From positions 1 through 35,856 of the forward strand of contig JADFIF010000012.1 in assembly GCA_022566795.1 (NCBI GenBank): a stretch of DNA of 35,856 nucleotides, in the 5' to 3' direction. How positions within the stretch are numbered: position 1 is the first letter of the stretch; each line of letters starts with the position of its first letter. A program made the translations under genes and the position numbers. Positions 22,057 through 30,245 of the stretch are shown here, piece after piece. The stretch is from Chloroflexota bacterium (GTDB lineage Bacteria > Chloroflexota > Dehalococcoidia > Lucifugimonadales > G022566795). A model generated the notes under the pieces. That model ran no database searches. It had not been told where the DNA came from and saw only the letters and a list, made by a program, of their open reading frames with translations.

Positions 22057-24291
22057 CTACCTGGCGGCCGGAACGATGTTTTCGTACTCGGTCACCTGCG
22101 CGAAGAGACCAGGCTGCATCGGCCATGCGGAGATGGAGCCCGGGTTGATGGTGATGGGGGCAGGCTGGCCGACGATGCCCGGGCTGATAGCCTGTTGGAA
22201 CAGGTACTCGGCAACGCTATTCGTGATCAAGATCCGCTTGGCCGGATCGGGCTCCGCGGCGGCGTCTACCCAGCCATTGGCCACCACAGGAATCTCGACA
22301 CCGCAGCCGAATCCGCCGCGCGTCAGGCTGGTGTGGTCCTGAGACTTCGGCCAGTCCCACGGCCAGGTGCTCTTGCCGTCGTCGCACTGGGAGGTCCACG
22401 GCATTGTCGTGGACCGTTGAACGATAGTCGGCCTGTAGACCGAGTACGAGAACTTCTGCACCGTGGTCTTTACGCCTATCTCGTCGAAGAAGCCGGCCAC
22501 GGCGTCGGCGAGCTCAGAGTCGTTTCCAGGGACAGGGGCGAAGAGCGGCATGTCGAAGCGCTTGCCGTTCTTGAGAGGCCAGCCGGCCAGGTCCAGCAGC
22601 CTCGCGGACTCCGCGGGATCGAACGGGTACTCCCACTTGCTCTGCCAGTTGGGGTTGTTGGGGCTGAACTGGTTCAGGTAGCTGGGGAATCCAAGTCCCG
22701 CCTGAATGACCTCGTTGATGAGGTCGCGGTCATAGGCCCTGGCCAGGGCGTTGCGCACGAGCGTCGCCTCCTCGAAGTCGGTCAGGGTCCCTGCCTCCGC
22801 GCTCGCTATGGCGGTCGCCAGGGTTTGCGTCGTCGTGTCGGAGCCTTCCGGATTGCCGATCCAGGGCAGGTCGCGCATGTACGGCGCCGCCGTGTCCAGC
22901 GGGTCGCCCGATATTACATGGTGCGTCTCCCAGACGTTGCCGGAGAAGATGACGGAGACCAGGTCCTTCAGACCGTTGTCCACCGTGTTGAAGCCCCCTT
23001 CCAGCATGCGTGGGATATTCTTCGTGGTCAGAAATGCCCCGTCGACCTCACCGGTCTCCATCAGCGCTACCTTCGTGGACTCTTCTCCCACCTCGCGTAG
23101 CGTAAGGTTCACCTGGGCATTGGTGCCGCTCCAGTGGTCGTACGGCACGGGCTCCAACACCAGGCGGTCGTCCTGGATCCACTCGATGATGTTGTACTGG
23201 CCGGTGGAGATCAGAGGGTGGTCCTTCATCCACGTTAAGCCGTTGGCGTCGCGAAGGGCGGTGCTCTGGACGCTGAAGGCCTGCGCGGCGTCGTTCAGCA
23301 GGTTCGCGTTCCAGCGCGGGTCGAAGTTGGGAGTGCCATCGGGCTTTTTGGAGAAGGTGAACTCAAGGGTCGTGGCATCGATCACCACTATGGGGTTGTC
23401 GCCGAACATGGTGACGAAGTCGCCCGCCTGCCAGTGAATGCTATTGTTGTTGATCGCGTTGTTTCCGTCGTTAATGGTGAAGGCGATGTCGGCCGCCGTC
23501 ATCGGGCCCCAGCCCCCGGACGGGCTTTCGGCCCAGGCCAGCCCCTGGCCGTGGAAGATCACGTCGTCGCGAATGGTCAGCGTGCCGCCGCTCAGGTCGC
23601 TTTTCAACGTGAAGGCCGTTGCCAGCATCGGCGCCGCGCTGTTTTCCGCGGTGGCCTGGAACGTCACCTCGCCCACGCCGATATAGTGGATCTCGTCCGC
23701 TAGCTGAGAGCTTCCAAGGCCCGTGGAGGGCCACACGTCGGTCTGGGCTATGACGATCGAGCCCGCGCTGCTCTTGGGGGACGGCAGGTTCGCCGGCTTG
23801 ACGACGGCCACGGGGACGGACGTCGGCGTGACCACGATGGTCTCTGTCACAACTATGGTTTCGGGGATGGACGCAACCGCCGCCGAGACGATGGCCTCCA
23901 CGTCCGAGGCGCTTAGCGCCTCGCCGGCGGCCTCCCGGACGGCCGAAGATACCAGACCCTCGATGTCCGCCGCCGTGAGCCCCTCACCGAGGCCCGCGGT
24001 GGCCGCGTCTACCGCCGCCCGGATGTCCGCGGCGCTCACTCCCTCAGGGATATCAATAGTCCCCACGGCGGCGGCGACCGCACTCGTCACCAGCGCGCTT
24101 ATCTCAGCTGCGGTAGGCCCAGCAACCACCGGTGCAGGGGCTGGCTGAGCCGCAGCCGCGGCGGCCAGGGCCTGCTGCAACTCTGCCGCGGTAATTCCCT
24201 CGTCCGCGGAACCACAGGCAGCCACGAACGCCAGGGCAAAGACCGCGGCGAACCCTAACAGTAGCCTTGACTTGAACCGTCTCCTAATCAT
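22057..24291 (-). CDS. Family 5 ABC solute-binding lipoprotein with N-terminal helical repeats
   Basis: This 744-residue protein is an extracytoplasmic binding protein for an oligopeptide-type ABC importer. It has a lipoprotein signal ending in the lipobox FVAAC (Cys26). The binding domain starts near residue 165 and includes GTLTIRDDVIFHGQG, MTAADIAFTIND, the central NIPRMLEGGF and ALARAYDRDLINEV. Between lipobox and domain lies an Ala-rich region of about 110 residues with five related helical units (TAAEL, TAAEIS, SAADIR, TAADIE, SASDVE), then a Val/Thr-rich linker VTETIVVTPTSVPVAVV. ATG 24291 has GGAGGAGG six bases upstream, and a TTGACA promoter lies at 24399-24427. The substrate is unknown. 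Confidence 0.92.
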   Translation of the reverse strand: MIRRRFKSRLLLGFAAVFALAFVAACGSADEGITAAELQQALAAAAAAQPAPAPVVAGPTAAEISALVTSAVAAAVGTIDIPEGVSAADIRAAVDAATAGLGEGLTAADIEGLVSSAVREAAGEALSASDVEAIVSAAVASIPETIVVTETIVVTPTSVPVAVVKPANLPSPKSSAGSIVIAQTDVWPSTGLGSSQLADEIHYIGVGEVTFQATAENSAAPMLATAFTLKSDLSGGTLTIRDDVIFHGQGLAWAESPSGGWGPMTAADIAFTINDGNNAINNNSIHWQAGDFVTMFGDNPIVVIDATTLEFTFSKKPDGTPNFDPRWNANLLNDAAQAFSVQSTALRDANGLTWMKDHPLISTGQYNIIEWIQDDRLVLEPVPYDHWSGTNAQVNLTLREVGEESTKVALMETGEVDGAFLTTKNIPRMLEGGFNTVDNGLKDLVSVIFSGNVWETHHVISGDPLDTAAPYMRDLPWIGNPEGSDTTTQTLATAIASAEAGTLTDFEEATLVRNALARAYDRDLINEVIQAGLGFPSYLNQFSPNNPNWQSKWEYPFDPAESARLLDLAGWPLKNGKRFDMPLFAPVPGNDSELADAVAGFFDEIGVKTTVQKFSYSVYRPTIVQRSTTMPWTSQCDDGKSTWPWDWPKSQDHTSLTRGGFGCGVEIPVVANGWVDAAAEPDPAKRILITNSVAEYLFQQAISPGIVGQPAPITINPGSISAWPMQPGLFAQVTEYENIVPAAR

Positions 24292-24398
24292 CTGGACCTC
24301 CTCCAAAAACCAACGATGGGTGGCAAGTTAAGAGGACAAGCAACCGTCAGACACGTTCGGCCTGATGGTTCCACGCTCTCCTCCGTCCGTTCCGCGGA

Positions 24399-24427
24399 GT
24401 TTTAGCACAAACCCTTCGGCTTGTCAA
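24399..24427 (-). promoter_or_regulatory. Promoter of the ABC importer operon
   Basis: TTGACA (24427-24422), exact 17-bp spacer, TAAAAC (24404-24399) with a TGC extended -10, about 108 bases ahead of the solute-binding gene. Confidence 0.65.
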
Positions 24428-24475
24428 CACTCGCCTTCCGATGCAATGGTGTCCACGACGGCGGCGCACCATTAC

Positions 24476-25522
24476 TCAGTCGCCGGCTTCCGAAGGCTCT
24501 GCCGCGTCGTCTCGCTCGCGGGCCCTGCGCCAAAGAGCGTATGCGATGACTCCCGCCATCAACACTCCCAGTGCCACGGGCGCCGCAAGCTCGAAGCGGA
24601 TGCGGTCTAGCGGCTGGCGTACCCGATCGGCCAGCCCGGGCTGAGGAAGGTCCTCGAGAAGCAGGTCGATGCTGGCGCCCCGTTCGATTCCAGTGGCCTC
24701 GAGGAGGTGGTACTCCCGCTGGCCGATGAGAGTGGTCTTCGGCCCGCCGAGCCGGCCGCTTGAGATTCGCAGCACGTCCACCGGAGCCAGGACGCGAAGA
24801 CGGTCGGCGCCGTAGTTGAAGGATTTGCCATACTCGAACGCTCGGCCCGAGTAGGGGAACTCGTAGGTGTACAGTATCTCGTGCTCCCCTGGGGGGATGC
24901 TGGCAATCAGGGCGAATCCGCGGTCGACCTGGACGAAGTCGGCGCCCGGGAGGCGGGTGTCCACTCGCAATCTCGCTGCCCCCGGCGGCAGACCGAACCG
25001 GACCAGGTCCATGGGCTCCGGTCCCGGAACGTAGGTGCGATCGGAGCCGTTGACGAGCTGGATGATCTCCAGGACGGCCACCAATCGAGTCGACTCATCG
25101 GCTGCGGCGTAGAGCACTGAAGCCGAGGCGGCCGAGAGAGCATCGTCGTCGCTGGTCGCCTCGTATACGACGATCTCCACGGCGGGGGGCGACCCGGCCG
25201 ACAGGTCCACGTTGACGCCGTAGAGCGCGCCCCGGTACGTCACCGACAGGCCGTACACGAGCGCCGCGTCATACTCAACGCCGTCGAATCGAAAACGGCC
25301 GGCGGAGTCGGTGACGGCCTCCTGGTCTTGGTGGCTGGTACCGCTCTCCTCGTGCAAGACGACCGTCAGGCCGCCGGCGTCACCGCCTCCCGAGGTCCCG
25401 TTGGTGACTCGCCCCTCGACCGTGATAGGAGCCTGCTGGGCGAAGGCCGAGGAAGACAAGGCGCTCGCCGAGGCAGCTGCCAGCGTAATGGCGAGGGCCA
25501 AGGCGAGCCAGGGCCTACCCAC
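24476..25522 (-). CDS. Exported membrane-anchored protein with carboxypeptidase-regulatory-like domain
   Basis: The 348-residue protein has a signal peptide (ALALAITLAAASASALSSS, cleaved near FAQQ), then a beta-sandwich like carboxypeptidase regulatory domains (ITVEGRVTNGTSGGG, DSAGRFRFDGVEYDA), a long beta-rich exterior part, and a C-terminal membrane helix (LAAPVALGVLMAGVIAYALW) followed by a basic tail. I start it at GTG 25522 because AGGAGG is six bases upstream and the frame overlaps the upstream gene's stop by eight bases, a coupled arrangement. It ends the ccmH-ccmF-CcmI-like cluster, so a role in cytochrome c maturation or apocytochrome handling is possible, but this is inference. Confidence 0.7.
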   Translation of the reverse strand: MGRPWLALALAITLAAASASALSSSAFAQQAPITVEGRVTNGTSGGGDAGGLTVVLHEESGTSHQDQEAVTDSAGRFRFDGVEYDAALVYGLSVTYRGALYGVNVDLSAGSPPAVEIVVYEATSDDDALSAASASVLYAAADESTRLVAVLEIIQLVNGSDRTYVPGPEPMDLVRFGLPPGAARLRVDTRLPGADFVQVDRGFALIASIPPGEHEILYTYEFPYSGRAFEYGKSFNYGADRLRVLAPVDVLRISSGRLGGPKTTLIGQREYHLLEATGIERGASIDLLLEDLPQPGLADRVRQPLDRIRFELAAPVALGVLMAGVIAYALWRRARERDDAAEPSEAGD

Positions 25523-26060
25523 CCACCGCCTCCTCGGGTAGCTCTGGGGGCGGCTCGGCGTCGGAGTCCATCGCGCCCGCGTCGTCCATGGGCCGGCCAC
25601 ATTCCGGGCACTCGCCGGCGTTCGCCTCGACCGGCGTCGCGCAGGCGGGGCATACGGTCGGCCCGTCCGGACCGACCACTCGAATCCGGACGCTCCTGAT
25701 CTCTCGGCGGACCGACGAGAGGAGGTCGCGCTCTTGCTCCAGCCCGAGGTCCATGGCCTTCATGACCAGCGCCGCCTCTGTCATGTACTGCTCGCGAAGC
25801 AATCTGTAGTCGGTCTGTGCAAGGTTGCCAATGGCGTGCTCAAGCTCTGTGGTCTTGAGGCCACTCAGAGCGGCGTCCCACCGCCTGGCCAGCTCCGCCT
25901 CAGTGGAGCCCTCCTCCACCACGGCTCTGGAGACCGAGCGGCGTCGGAGAAAGGGGTAGAGCACGGCGACGGCGGGGATCAGGGCGAGGAGGAGGGCGAT
26001 GAGGACTAGCATCTCTTGGGTGCGCGGGAGCGCTCCGTGTTCCGGAGTTCGGGCACCCAT
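25515..26060 (-). CDS. CcmI-like membrane protein with C-terminal zinc ribbon
   Basis: This 181-residue protein has one N-terminal membrane helix (about 18-36, LVLIALLLALIPAVAVLYP), a helical middle like CcmI N-terminal regions (LEHAIGNLAQTDYRLLREQY), and a zinc ribbon with Cys137, Cys140, Cys151 and Cys154 (CPAC and CPEC). CcmI presents apocytochrome c to the heme ligase. The gene follows ccmF by 85 bp. The start at 26060 has GAGAGGTCAGG just ahead; an in-frame ATG at 26012 is possible. The tetratricopeptide part of proteobacterial CcmI is missing and replaced by the ribbon. Confidence 0.65.
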   Translation of the reverse strand: MGARTPEHGALPRTQEMLVLIALLLALIPAVAVLYPFLRRRSVSRAVVEEGSTEAELARRWDAALSGLKTTELEHAIGNLAQTDYRLLREQYMTEAALVMKAMDLGLEQERDLLSSVRREIRSVRIRVVGPDGPTVCPACATPVEANAGECPECGRPMDDAGAMDSDAEPPPELPEEAVGG

Positions 26061-26145
26061 CCTGACCTCTCCCCGCGGGCGTAAGGACTCGGCCCTCGGC
26101 TAGGAGGGCGGCGATTTGGCACTGTATGGCTCCGCCGACCCTGGC

Positions 26146-28131
26146 TCATGCGCCCGCCGGGCGGAGGCGGGAGGGGACGCGCAGCGTGCTTGGGGCGGGC
26201 TGACGTTGCGGCGAGAGGGCGAGGAGCACGCCCAGGGCGATGATTGGCCCCGACGCCCACATCCACCATACCAGCGGGTTGATGAGCACGCGGAAAACGG
26301 CGGGCCCCTCACGATCGAGGTCGGATGGCACTATGTAGAAATCCTCGATGGGGGTGCTGCGAATGGCGCCACGAGCCGCGGAGATGCGGAAGCCGGGGTA
26401 GAAGGCCCGGAAGGGCCGCATGACGCCCAGGTACGAATCGCCCTTGAACACCTGGAACTCGGCGACGGTTTCGTCCCGGTCGGCGTAGGTAGAGGTCTGC
26501 GTGCCGAGGTACTGGAAGGAGTAGTCGCCCAGGGACGCCCGGTCGCCCGGGTTCAAGGCGAAGTCGCGCTGAACGCTGTAGAAAGAGGAGGCTATCGCCC
26601 CCACCGCCAGCATTATGATGCCCAGGTGCACGACGTAACCGCCGTACCGCGGCCGGTTGCCCGCCAGCAGCCTTCCGAAGGCCAGCGGGTAGCTCTCGCC
26701 CTTGCGATGGCGCGACGAGGTCCCCCGCAGCCACTCGTGGAGGATGCCTACAACCACCGTCGCGCACGTGGAGAAGGCCACCACCGCGACGGGCTGACGG
26801 ATGCCGGCCGCCACCAGCCCGATGCCGACGGCGACCCCTGCGCTCACGGGGAACCTGAGGGACCGGATCACCGTTCGCGCCTTCGCTCTGCGCCAGGGCA
26901 ACAGCGGCCCTACGCCCATGAGCAGAATGAGGAGCAGCAGCAGAGGACCGTTGACGCGGTCGAAGAAAGGCCGGCCAACGGTAAGTGTCGAGCCCTCCAC
27001 GACCTCCGAGAATATCGGAAAGACGGTACCCCACAGCGTCACGAAGGCCACCGCCAGGAACAGCACATTCTGCATCAGGAACACGGCCTCGCGCGAAAGC
27101 ATCGAATCGAGACTCTCTCGGCTCTTCAGCGTGCCGGACCGCCAGATGAAGGCCGCCAGGGAGCCCAAAAGGGTGAAGGCCATGAAGAAGAGGAAGAGCC
27201 ATCCCATGGTGGATTGGGCGAAGGAGTGCACCGAGGGCACGGGCCCACCGCGATTGATGAACATGCCGAGCTGGGCGAGCGTGAAGGCGACGATGATGAG
27301 CACCATGTTCCACATCCGGAACATGCCGCGGCGCTTCTGGACCATGATCGAGTGGACGAAGGCGGTCATTGCGAGCCACGGCATCAGCGCGGAGTTCTCG
27401 ACGGGGTCCCACGCCCAGTACCCGCCCCAGCCGAGGATTGTGTAGGCCCACCAGCTCCCAAGTAGAAGGCCTGTGGTCATGATGAGCCAAGAGATCATCC
27501 CCCAGGTCCTACCGAGGCCGACCCACTCGTCGCGCCCTCCGCGGCCGGCCAGCAGGGCTCCCATGGCGATGCTGAACGGGACTGCCACCGAGATGAGCCC
27601 GGCCATCTGCAGCGGGGGATGAATGAACATTCCAAAGTGGACGAGCAGCGGGTTTATTCCTTGGCCGTCCAGAGGCGAGACGGCGAGGCGTTCCAACGGA
27701 TTCGCCAGAGTCAGCATGACGGCCAGGAAGAAGGTCAGCACCAGGGCCATGATTCCCGTTGCATAAGGGGCCGTGTAGGGCAGCCGATGTCGCATGCTGA
27801 GCACTGCGGCGACGGCGAGCGTCGAGAAGACGATGGCGAGGAACAGGAGGGAGCCGGCGTTGCCCGCGTATAGCGCGACCCACGTATAGGCCTTGGGCAT
27901 CGCAAGGCTGCTGTTCTCGGCCACGTAGCGCACCGTGAAGTCGTTCCCTACGAAGGCGTACACGAGGGCTGCGGTCGCGACGAACAGCAGAACGGGGACT
28001 GTATACAGGCCGTACCGTCCGCTGGCCACCAGCTCGGGAACCCTGCGGGTCGCGCCCAAAAAGGATGCCACGGCGGCGTAACCGGCCACCACCACCGAGA
28101 TCAATAGCGCCATCTGCCCGGCTTCGACCAT
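26146..28131 (-). CDS. ccmF: Heme lyase subunit CcmF
   Basis: CcmF receives heme from CcmE and, with CcmH, attaches it to CxxCH motifs of apocytochromes c. The 661-residue protein is highly hydrophobic, with more than a dozen helices. The WWD motif is at about 233-250 (GWGGYWAWDPVENSALMPW), with flanking histidines (HFGMFIHPPLQMAG at 165-171, and FVHSIMVQKRRG). The C-terminal segment YGGYVVHLGIIMLAVGAIAS is also conserved. ATG 28131 has GGAGGAG eight bases upstream. ccmH lies upstream on the same strand, separated by a MITE-like insertion. Confidence 0.96.
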   Translation of the reverse strand: MVEAGQMALLISVVVAGYAAVASFLGATRRVPELVASGRYGLYTVPVLLFVATAALVYAFVGNDFTVRYVAENSSLAMPKAYTWVALYAGNAGSLLFLAIVFSTLAVAAVLSMRHRLPYTAPYATGIMALVLTFFLAVMLTLANPLERLAVSPLDGQGINPLLVHFGMFIHPPLQMAGLISVAVPFSIAMGALLAGRGGRDEWVGLGRTWGMISWLIMTTGLLLGSWWAYTILGWGGYWAWDPVENSALMPWLAMTAFVHSIMVQKRRGMFRMWNMVLIIVAFTLAQLGMFINRGGPVPSVHSFAQSTMGWLFLFFMAFTLLGSLAAFIWRSGTLKSRESLDSMLSREAVFLMQNVLFLAVAFVTLWGTVFPIFSEVVEGSTLTVGRPFFDRVNGPLLLLLILLMGVGPLLPWRRAKARTVIRSLRFPVSAGVAVGIGLVAAGIRQPVAVVAFSTCATVVVGILHEWLRGTSSRHRKGESYPLAFGRLLAGNRPRYGGYVVHLGIIMLAVGAIASSFYSVQRDFALNPGDRASLGDYSFQYLGTQTSTYADRDETVAEFQVFKGDSYLGVMRPFRAFYPGFRISAARGAIRSTPIEDFYIVPSDLDREGPAVFRVLINPLVWWMWASGPIIALGVLLALSPQRQPAPSTLRVPSRLRPAGA

Positions 28132-28155
28132 CAGCTCACTCCTCCGCTACGCGCT

Positions 28156-28275
28156 CTGACAGGGCGCTGAATAAACTCTTTCGACCATCCAGTTCGGCGA
28201 GGCTCAGGACAGGCTCTCAGACTCGCGGCAATCCCGACGGCTCGGAACTGCACTCCCCCGTTTTCATCAGACTTT
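28156..28275 (-). mobile_element. MITE-like element, copy 3 (reverse, shortened to about 120 bp)
   Basis: Read on the minus strand, it runs from a left end containing GTCTGATGAAAACGGGGGAG, which matches copy 2, to a right end with GGTCGAAAGAGTTTATTCAG, which matches copy 1. It also shares CCGTCGGGATTG with copy 1. The CTGAGG/CCCTCA and TTCTTCC central parts of copies 1 and 2 are missing. It sits between ccmH and ccmF, where it may affect readthrough. Confidence 0.7.
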
Positions 28276-28286
28276 CAAAATGCGGC

Positions 28287-28826
28287 TCACTGGTCTCTGG
28301 TCGGGGCCGGTGCGCCGGGCGGCGCATCGAAGTCGAGGACCGCCTCGATTCGGCGGAAGTAGTCGTCCCGCTCTTCGGTCGAGAGCTGGGCCGGCTCCCC
28401 AGCGATGTCGGCCTGATCGGTCCGTGGCCGGCGCATGAGTCGCAGCGTCAAAAAAAGCGCCAGGGCCGCAGCCCCGACCGCCAGCGGGGGCAGGACCCAC
28501 ACGACTAGGTTAAAGCCACTGGCTGGAGGCTCCAACAGAACGCTCGTCCCGTAGCGCTCGACGAAGAAGTCCTTGATCTCGCTTTCCGTTCGGCCCTCCT
28601 GAAGCTGCTCCAACACAATGGCGCGCATCTGCACGGCCAGAGGGTTTTGCGACTGGTCGATCGACTCGCCCGGGCACACCGGGCACATGATCGCCTTGTC
28701 CAGCTCGTAGGCGCGGCGCTCCAGTGGCGGCACGCCGTACTGTGTCGTGCAGCCGACGGCGAGAAGCAACCCGGAGAGCACGATCGCAAACGCCGAGCGC
28801 GCAAGGGTCCCGCACCTCAGTTTCAT
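28287..28826 (-). CDS. ccmH: Cytochrome c maturation thiol-reductase CcmH (CycL-like), lipoprotein
   Basis: CcmH reduces the cysteines of apocytochrome c before heme attachment. The 179-residue protein has a lipobox (LLAVGC, Cys26), then the active-site CPVC (Cys48, Cys51), followed by the conserved ESIDQSQNPLAVQMRAIV, GRTESEIKDFFVERYG and VLLEPPASG. A C-terminal membrane helix follows (VVWVLPPLAVGAAALALFL), then a charged cytoplasmic tail. The predicted lipid anchor plus helix is unusual for CcmH, which normally has a cleaved signal peptide and one helix. The ATG at 28826 has only a weak ribosome site. It heads the cluster. Confidence 0.9.
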   Translation of the reverse strand: MKLRCGTLARSAFAIVLSGLLLAVGCTTQYGVPPLERRAYELDKAIMCPVCPGESIDQSQNPLAVQMRAIVLEQLQEGRTESEIKDFFVERYGTSVLLEPPASGFNLVVWVLPPLAVGAAALALFLTLRLMRRPRTDQADIAGEPAQLSTEERDDYFRRIEAVLDFDAPPGAPAPTRDQ

Positions 28827-28956
28827 GGACCTACTCGAGCCTTCATGACTCACTCCGCTCGCCACCCAGCTTCGCCGGCCGCCCAACGGGGTTACGAGCC
28901 ACGCTTGGGCATGGATTCGGACGGGACACATGCTGCCAGCCGGGGATGGCGCTCCT

Positions 28957-28962
28957 ATTATA
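28957..28962 (-). promoter_or_regulatory. -10 box for the ccmH-ccmF cluster
   Basis: TATAAT on the minus strand, about 130 bases before ccmH; the -35 match is poor (TGGAAA at 17 bp). Confidence 0.45.
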
Positions 28963-29011
28963 GCTGTCGCCGCCGAGGTTTCCATCTGTCGATGCGGATA
29001 CAACCCGCGTT

Positions 29012-29020
29012 TGCTATAAT
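29012..29020 (+). promoter_or_regulatory. Extended -10 promoter for the P-loop/DRTGG gene
   Basis: TGCTATAAT, an extended -10. The 170-base leader that follows holds two GC hairpins: CCCGC-GGAG-GCGGG and GGAGGCG/CGCCTCC around 29084-29105. No further gene is seen in 28827-29196. Confidence 0.5.
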
Positions 29021-29196
29021 TCGCCCGCGGAGGCGGGTGAGTCGCGGGCGCCTGTCCCGCAGATACGGCGGTGCTAGCGGAGGCGGAGCGCTTCGCCTCC
29101 TCTCTTAAGCGCTCCCCTCGTGGAAGGCGAGCGGTAAGGCCGCCGGAGGGTCAATTCAATCCAAACCAAGTGGCGCCCGCCTGCACGGAGCTGAGA

Positions 29197-30219
29197 ATGG
29201 CCGTACTGTACGTTGCCTCAGATCGGGAAGGAGCGGGCAAAACATCCCTTTGTCTCGCCCTGGCCCGAAGTTTCCAGGGGGCAGGGAGGTCGGTCAGGGT
29301 CGTGAAGCCGGTGGCCGCTGTCGATCTGGACGCGCAATCGGACCCCGACTCGGAGATAATCTGCAACCTTCTGGGGCAACCGGCAGATGGCTGGCCGGTA
29401 GCTCCAGGGGAAACCTCGCTGAACGACGCTGTGCTCAGGGATGCCGCCGCCGTTGTGGCCAAGGCTACCGAGGGGAGCGATATCGTCATCGTCGAGGCGT
29501 CCTGCGCTCTGTCGCCAGCGGAGTCGGCGCGGATGGCCGAGGCCTTGGACGCCACGGCGATCGTCGTGGTCCGCTACCTCCGTGAGCTCACGGCCTCCGA
29601 CCTCAAGCCGCTGGCTGGGGCCTTCGGAGACCGTTTCGGGGGCTGCGTAATCATCGGCCTGACGCGGTACATGGGCACCGAGCTCCAGACCAAGCTGCTT
29701 CCTTCGCTAGAGTCGGAAGGCGTCAAGTGCTTGGGAGTCATTCCGGAGGAGCGGCGGATGCTCGGAGTGACCGTCGGAAAGCTGGCCCAGCACCTTCACG
29801 GCCGGTTTGTCGTTTGCGGTGAGGAGACGGAGGGGCTGGTCGAGCACCTGTTGGTCGGCATGCCGAGCATGGACCCCGGAGAGTTTTACTTTGGAATCAG
29901 GGAACGAAAGGCGGCCATCGTCCGGGGGGACAGGCCCGACCTGCAGTTCGCCGCCCTCAATACCGATACGGCCTGCCTCGTTCTGACCAAGGGCTACGAG
30001 CCCATCGAGTACGTCCGCTACGAGGCGGAACAGGAGGAGGTGCCCGTAATGGTCGTCGACACCGACACGCTGACCACGATGGACGCCTTGAACACGCTCG
30101 TGGACGGCGCTCGGTTCGATCACCCGCTAAAGCTGGAGAGGCTGGCCGAGCTGGTAGAGTCGCACCTGGACGTACCGGCGCTGTTGCGCTCGTTGGGCGT
30201 GGGGGGCGGCGACGGCTAG
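29197..30219 (+). CDS. P-loop (BioD/Pta-N-like) ATPase with DRTGG domain
   Basis: This 340-residue protein begins like a dethiobiotin-synthetase-type P-loop: AVLYVASDREGAGKTSLCLA (Walker A residues 11-17). The middle continues as the BioD-like fold (VIVEASCALSPAES, VVVRYLRELTASDLKPLAGA). The C-terminal part reads as a DRTGG domain, with FVVCGEETEGLVEHLLVGMP, REKAAIVRGDRPDLQ-type strands and VPVMVVDTDTLTTMDALN. The same arrangement forms the N-terminal regulatory part of long phosphotransacetylases, but the catalytic Pta domain is absent. ATG 29197 has CGGAG seven bases upstream. The role is probably nucleotide-dependent regulation; no partner is visible. Confidence 0.82.
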   Translation: MAVLYVASDREGAGKTSLCLALARSFQGAGRSVRVVKPVAAVDLDAQSDPDSEIICNLLGQPADGWPVAPGETSLNDAVLRDAAAVVAKATEGSDIVIVEASCALSPAESARMAEALDATAIVVVRYLRELTASDLKPLAGAFGDRFGGCVIIGLTRYMGTELQTKLLPSLESEGVKCLGVIPEERRMLGVTVGKLAQHLHGRFVVCGEETEGLVEHLLVGMPSMDPGEFYFGIRERKAAIVRGDRPDLQFAALNTDTACLVLTKGYEPIEYVRYEAEQEEVPVMVVDTDTLTTMDALNTLVDGARFDHPLKLERLAELVESHLDVPALLRSLGVGGGDG

Positions 30220-30245
30220 CCCCGACCTCACGCGCTTCGGGCTGA

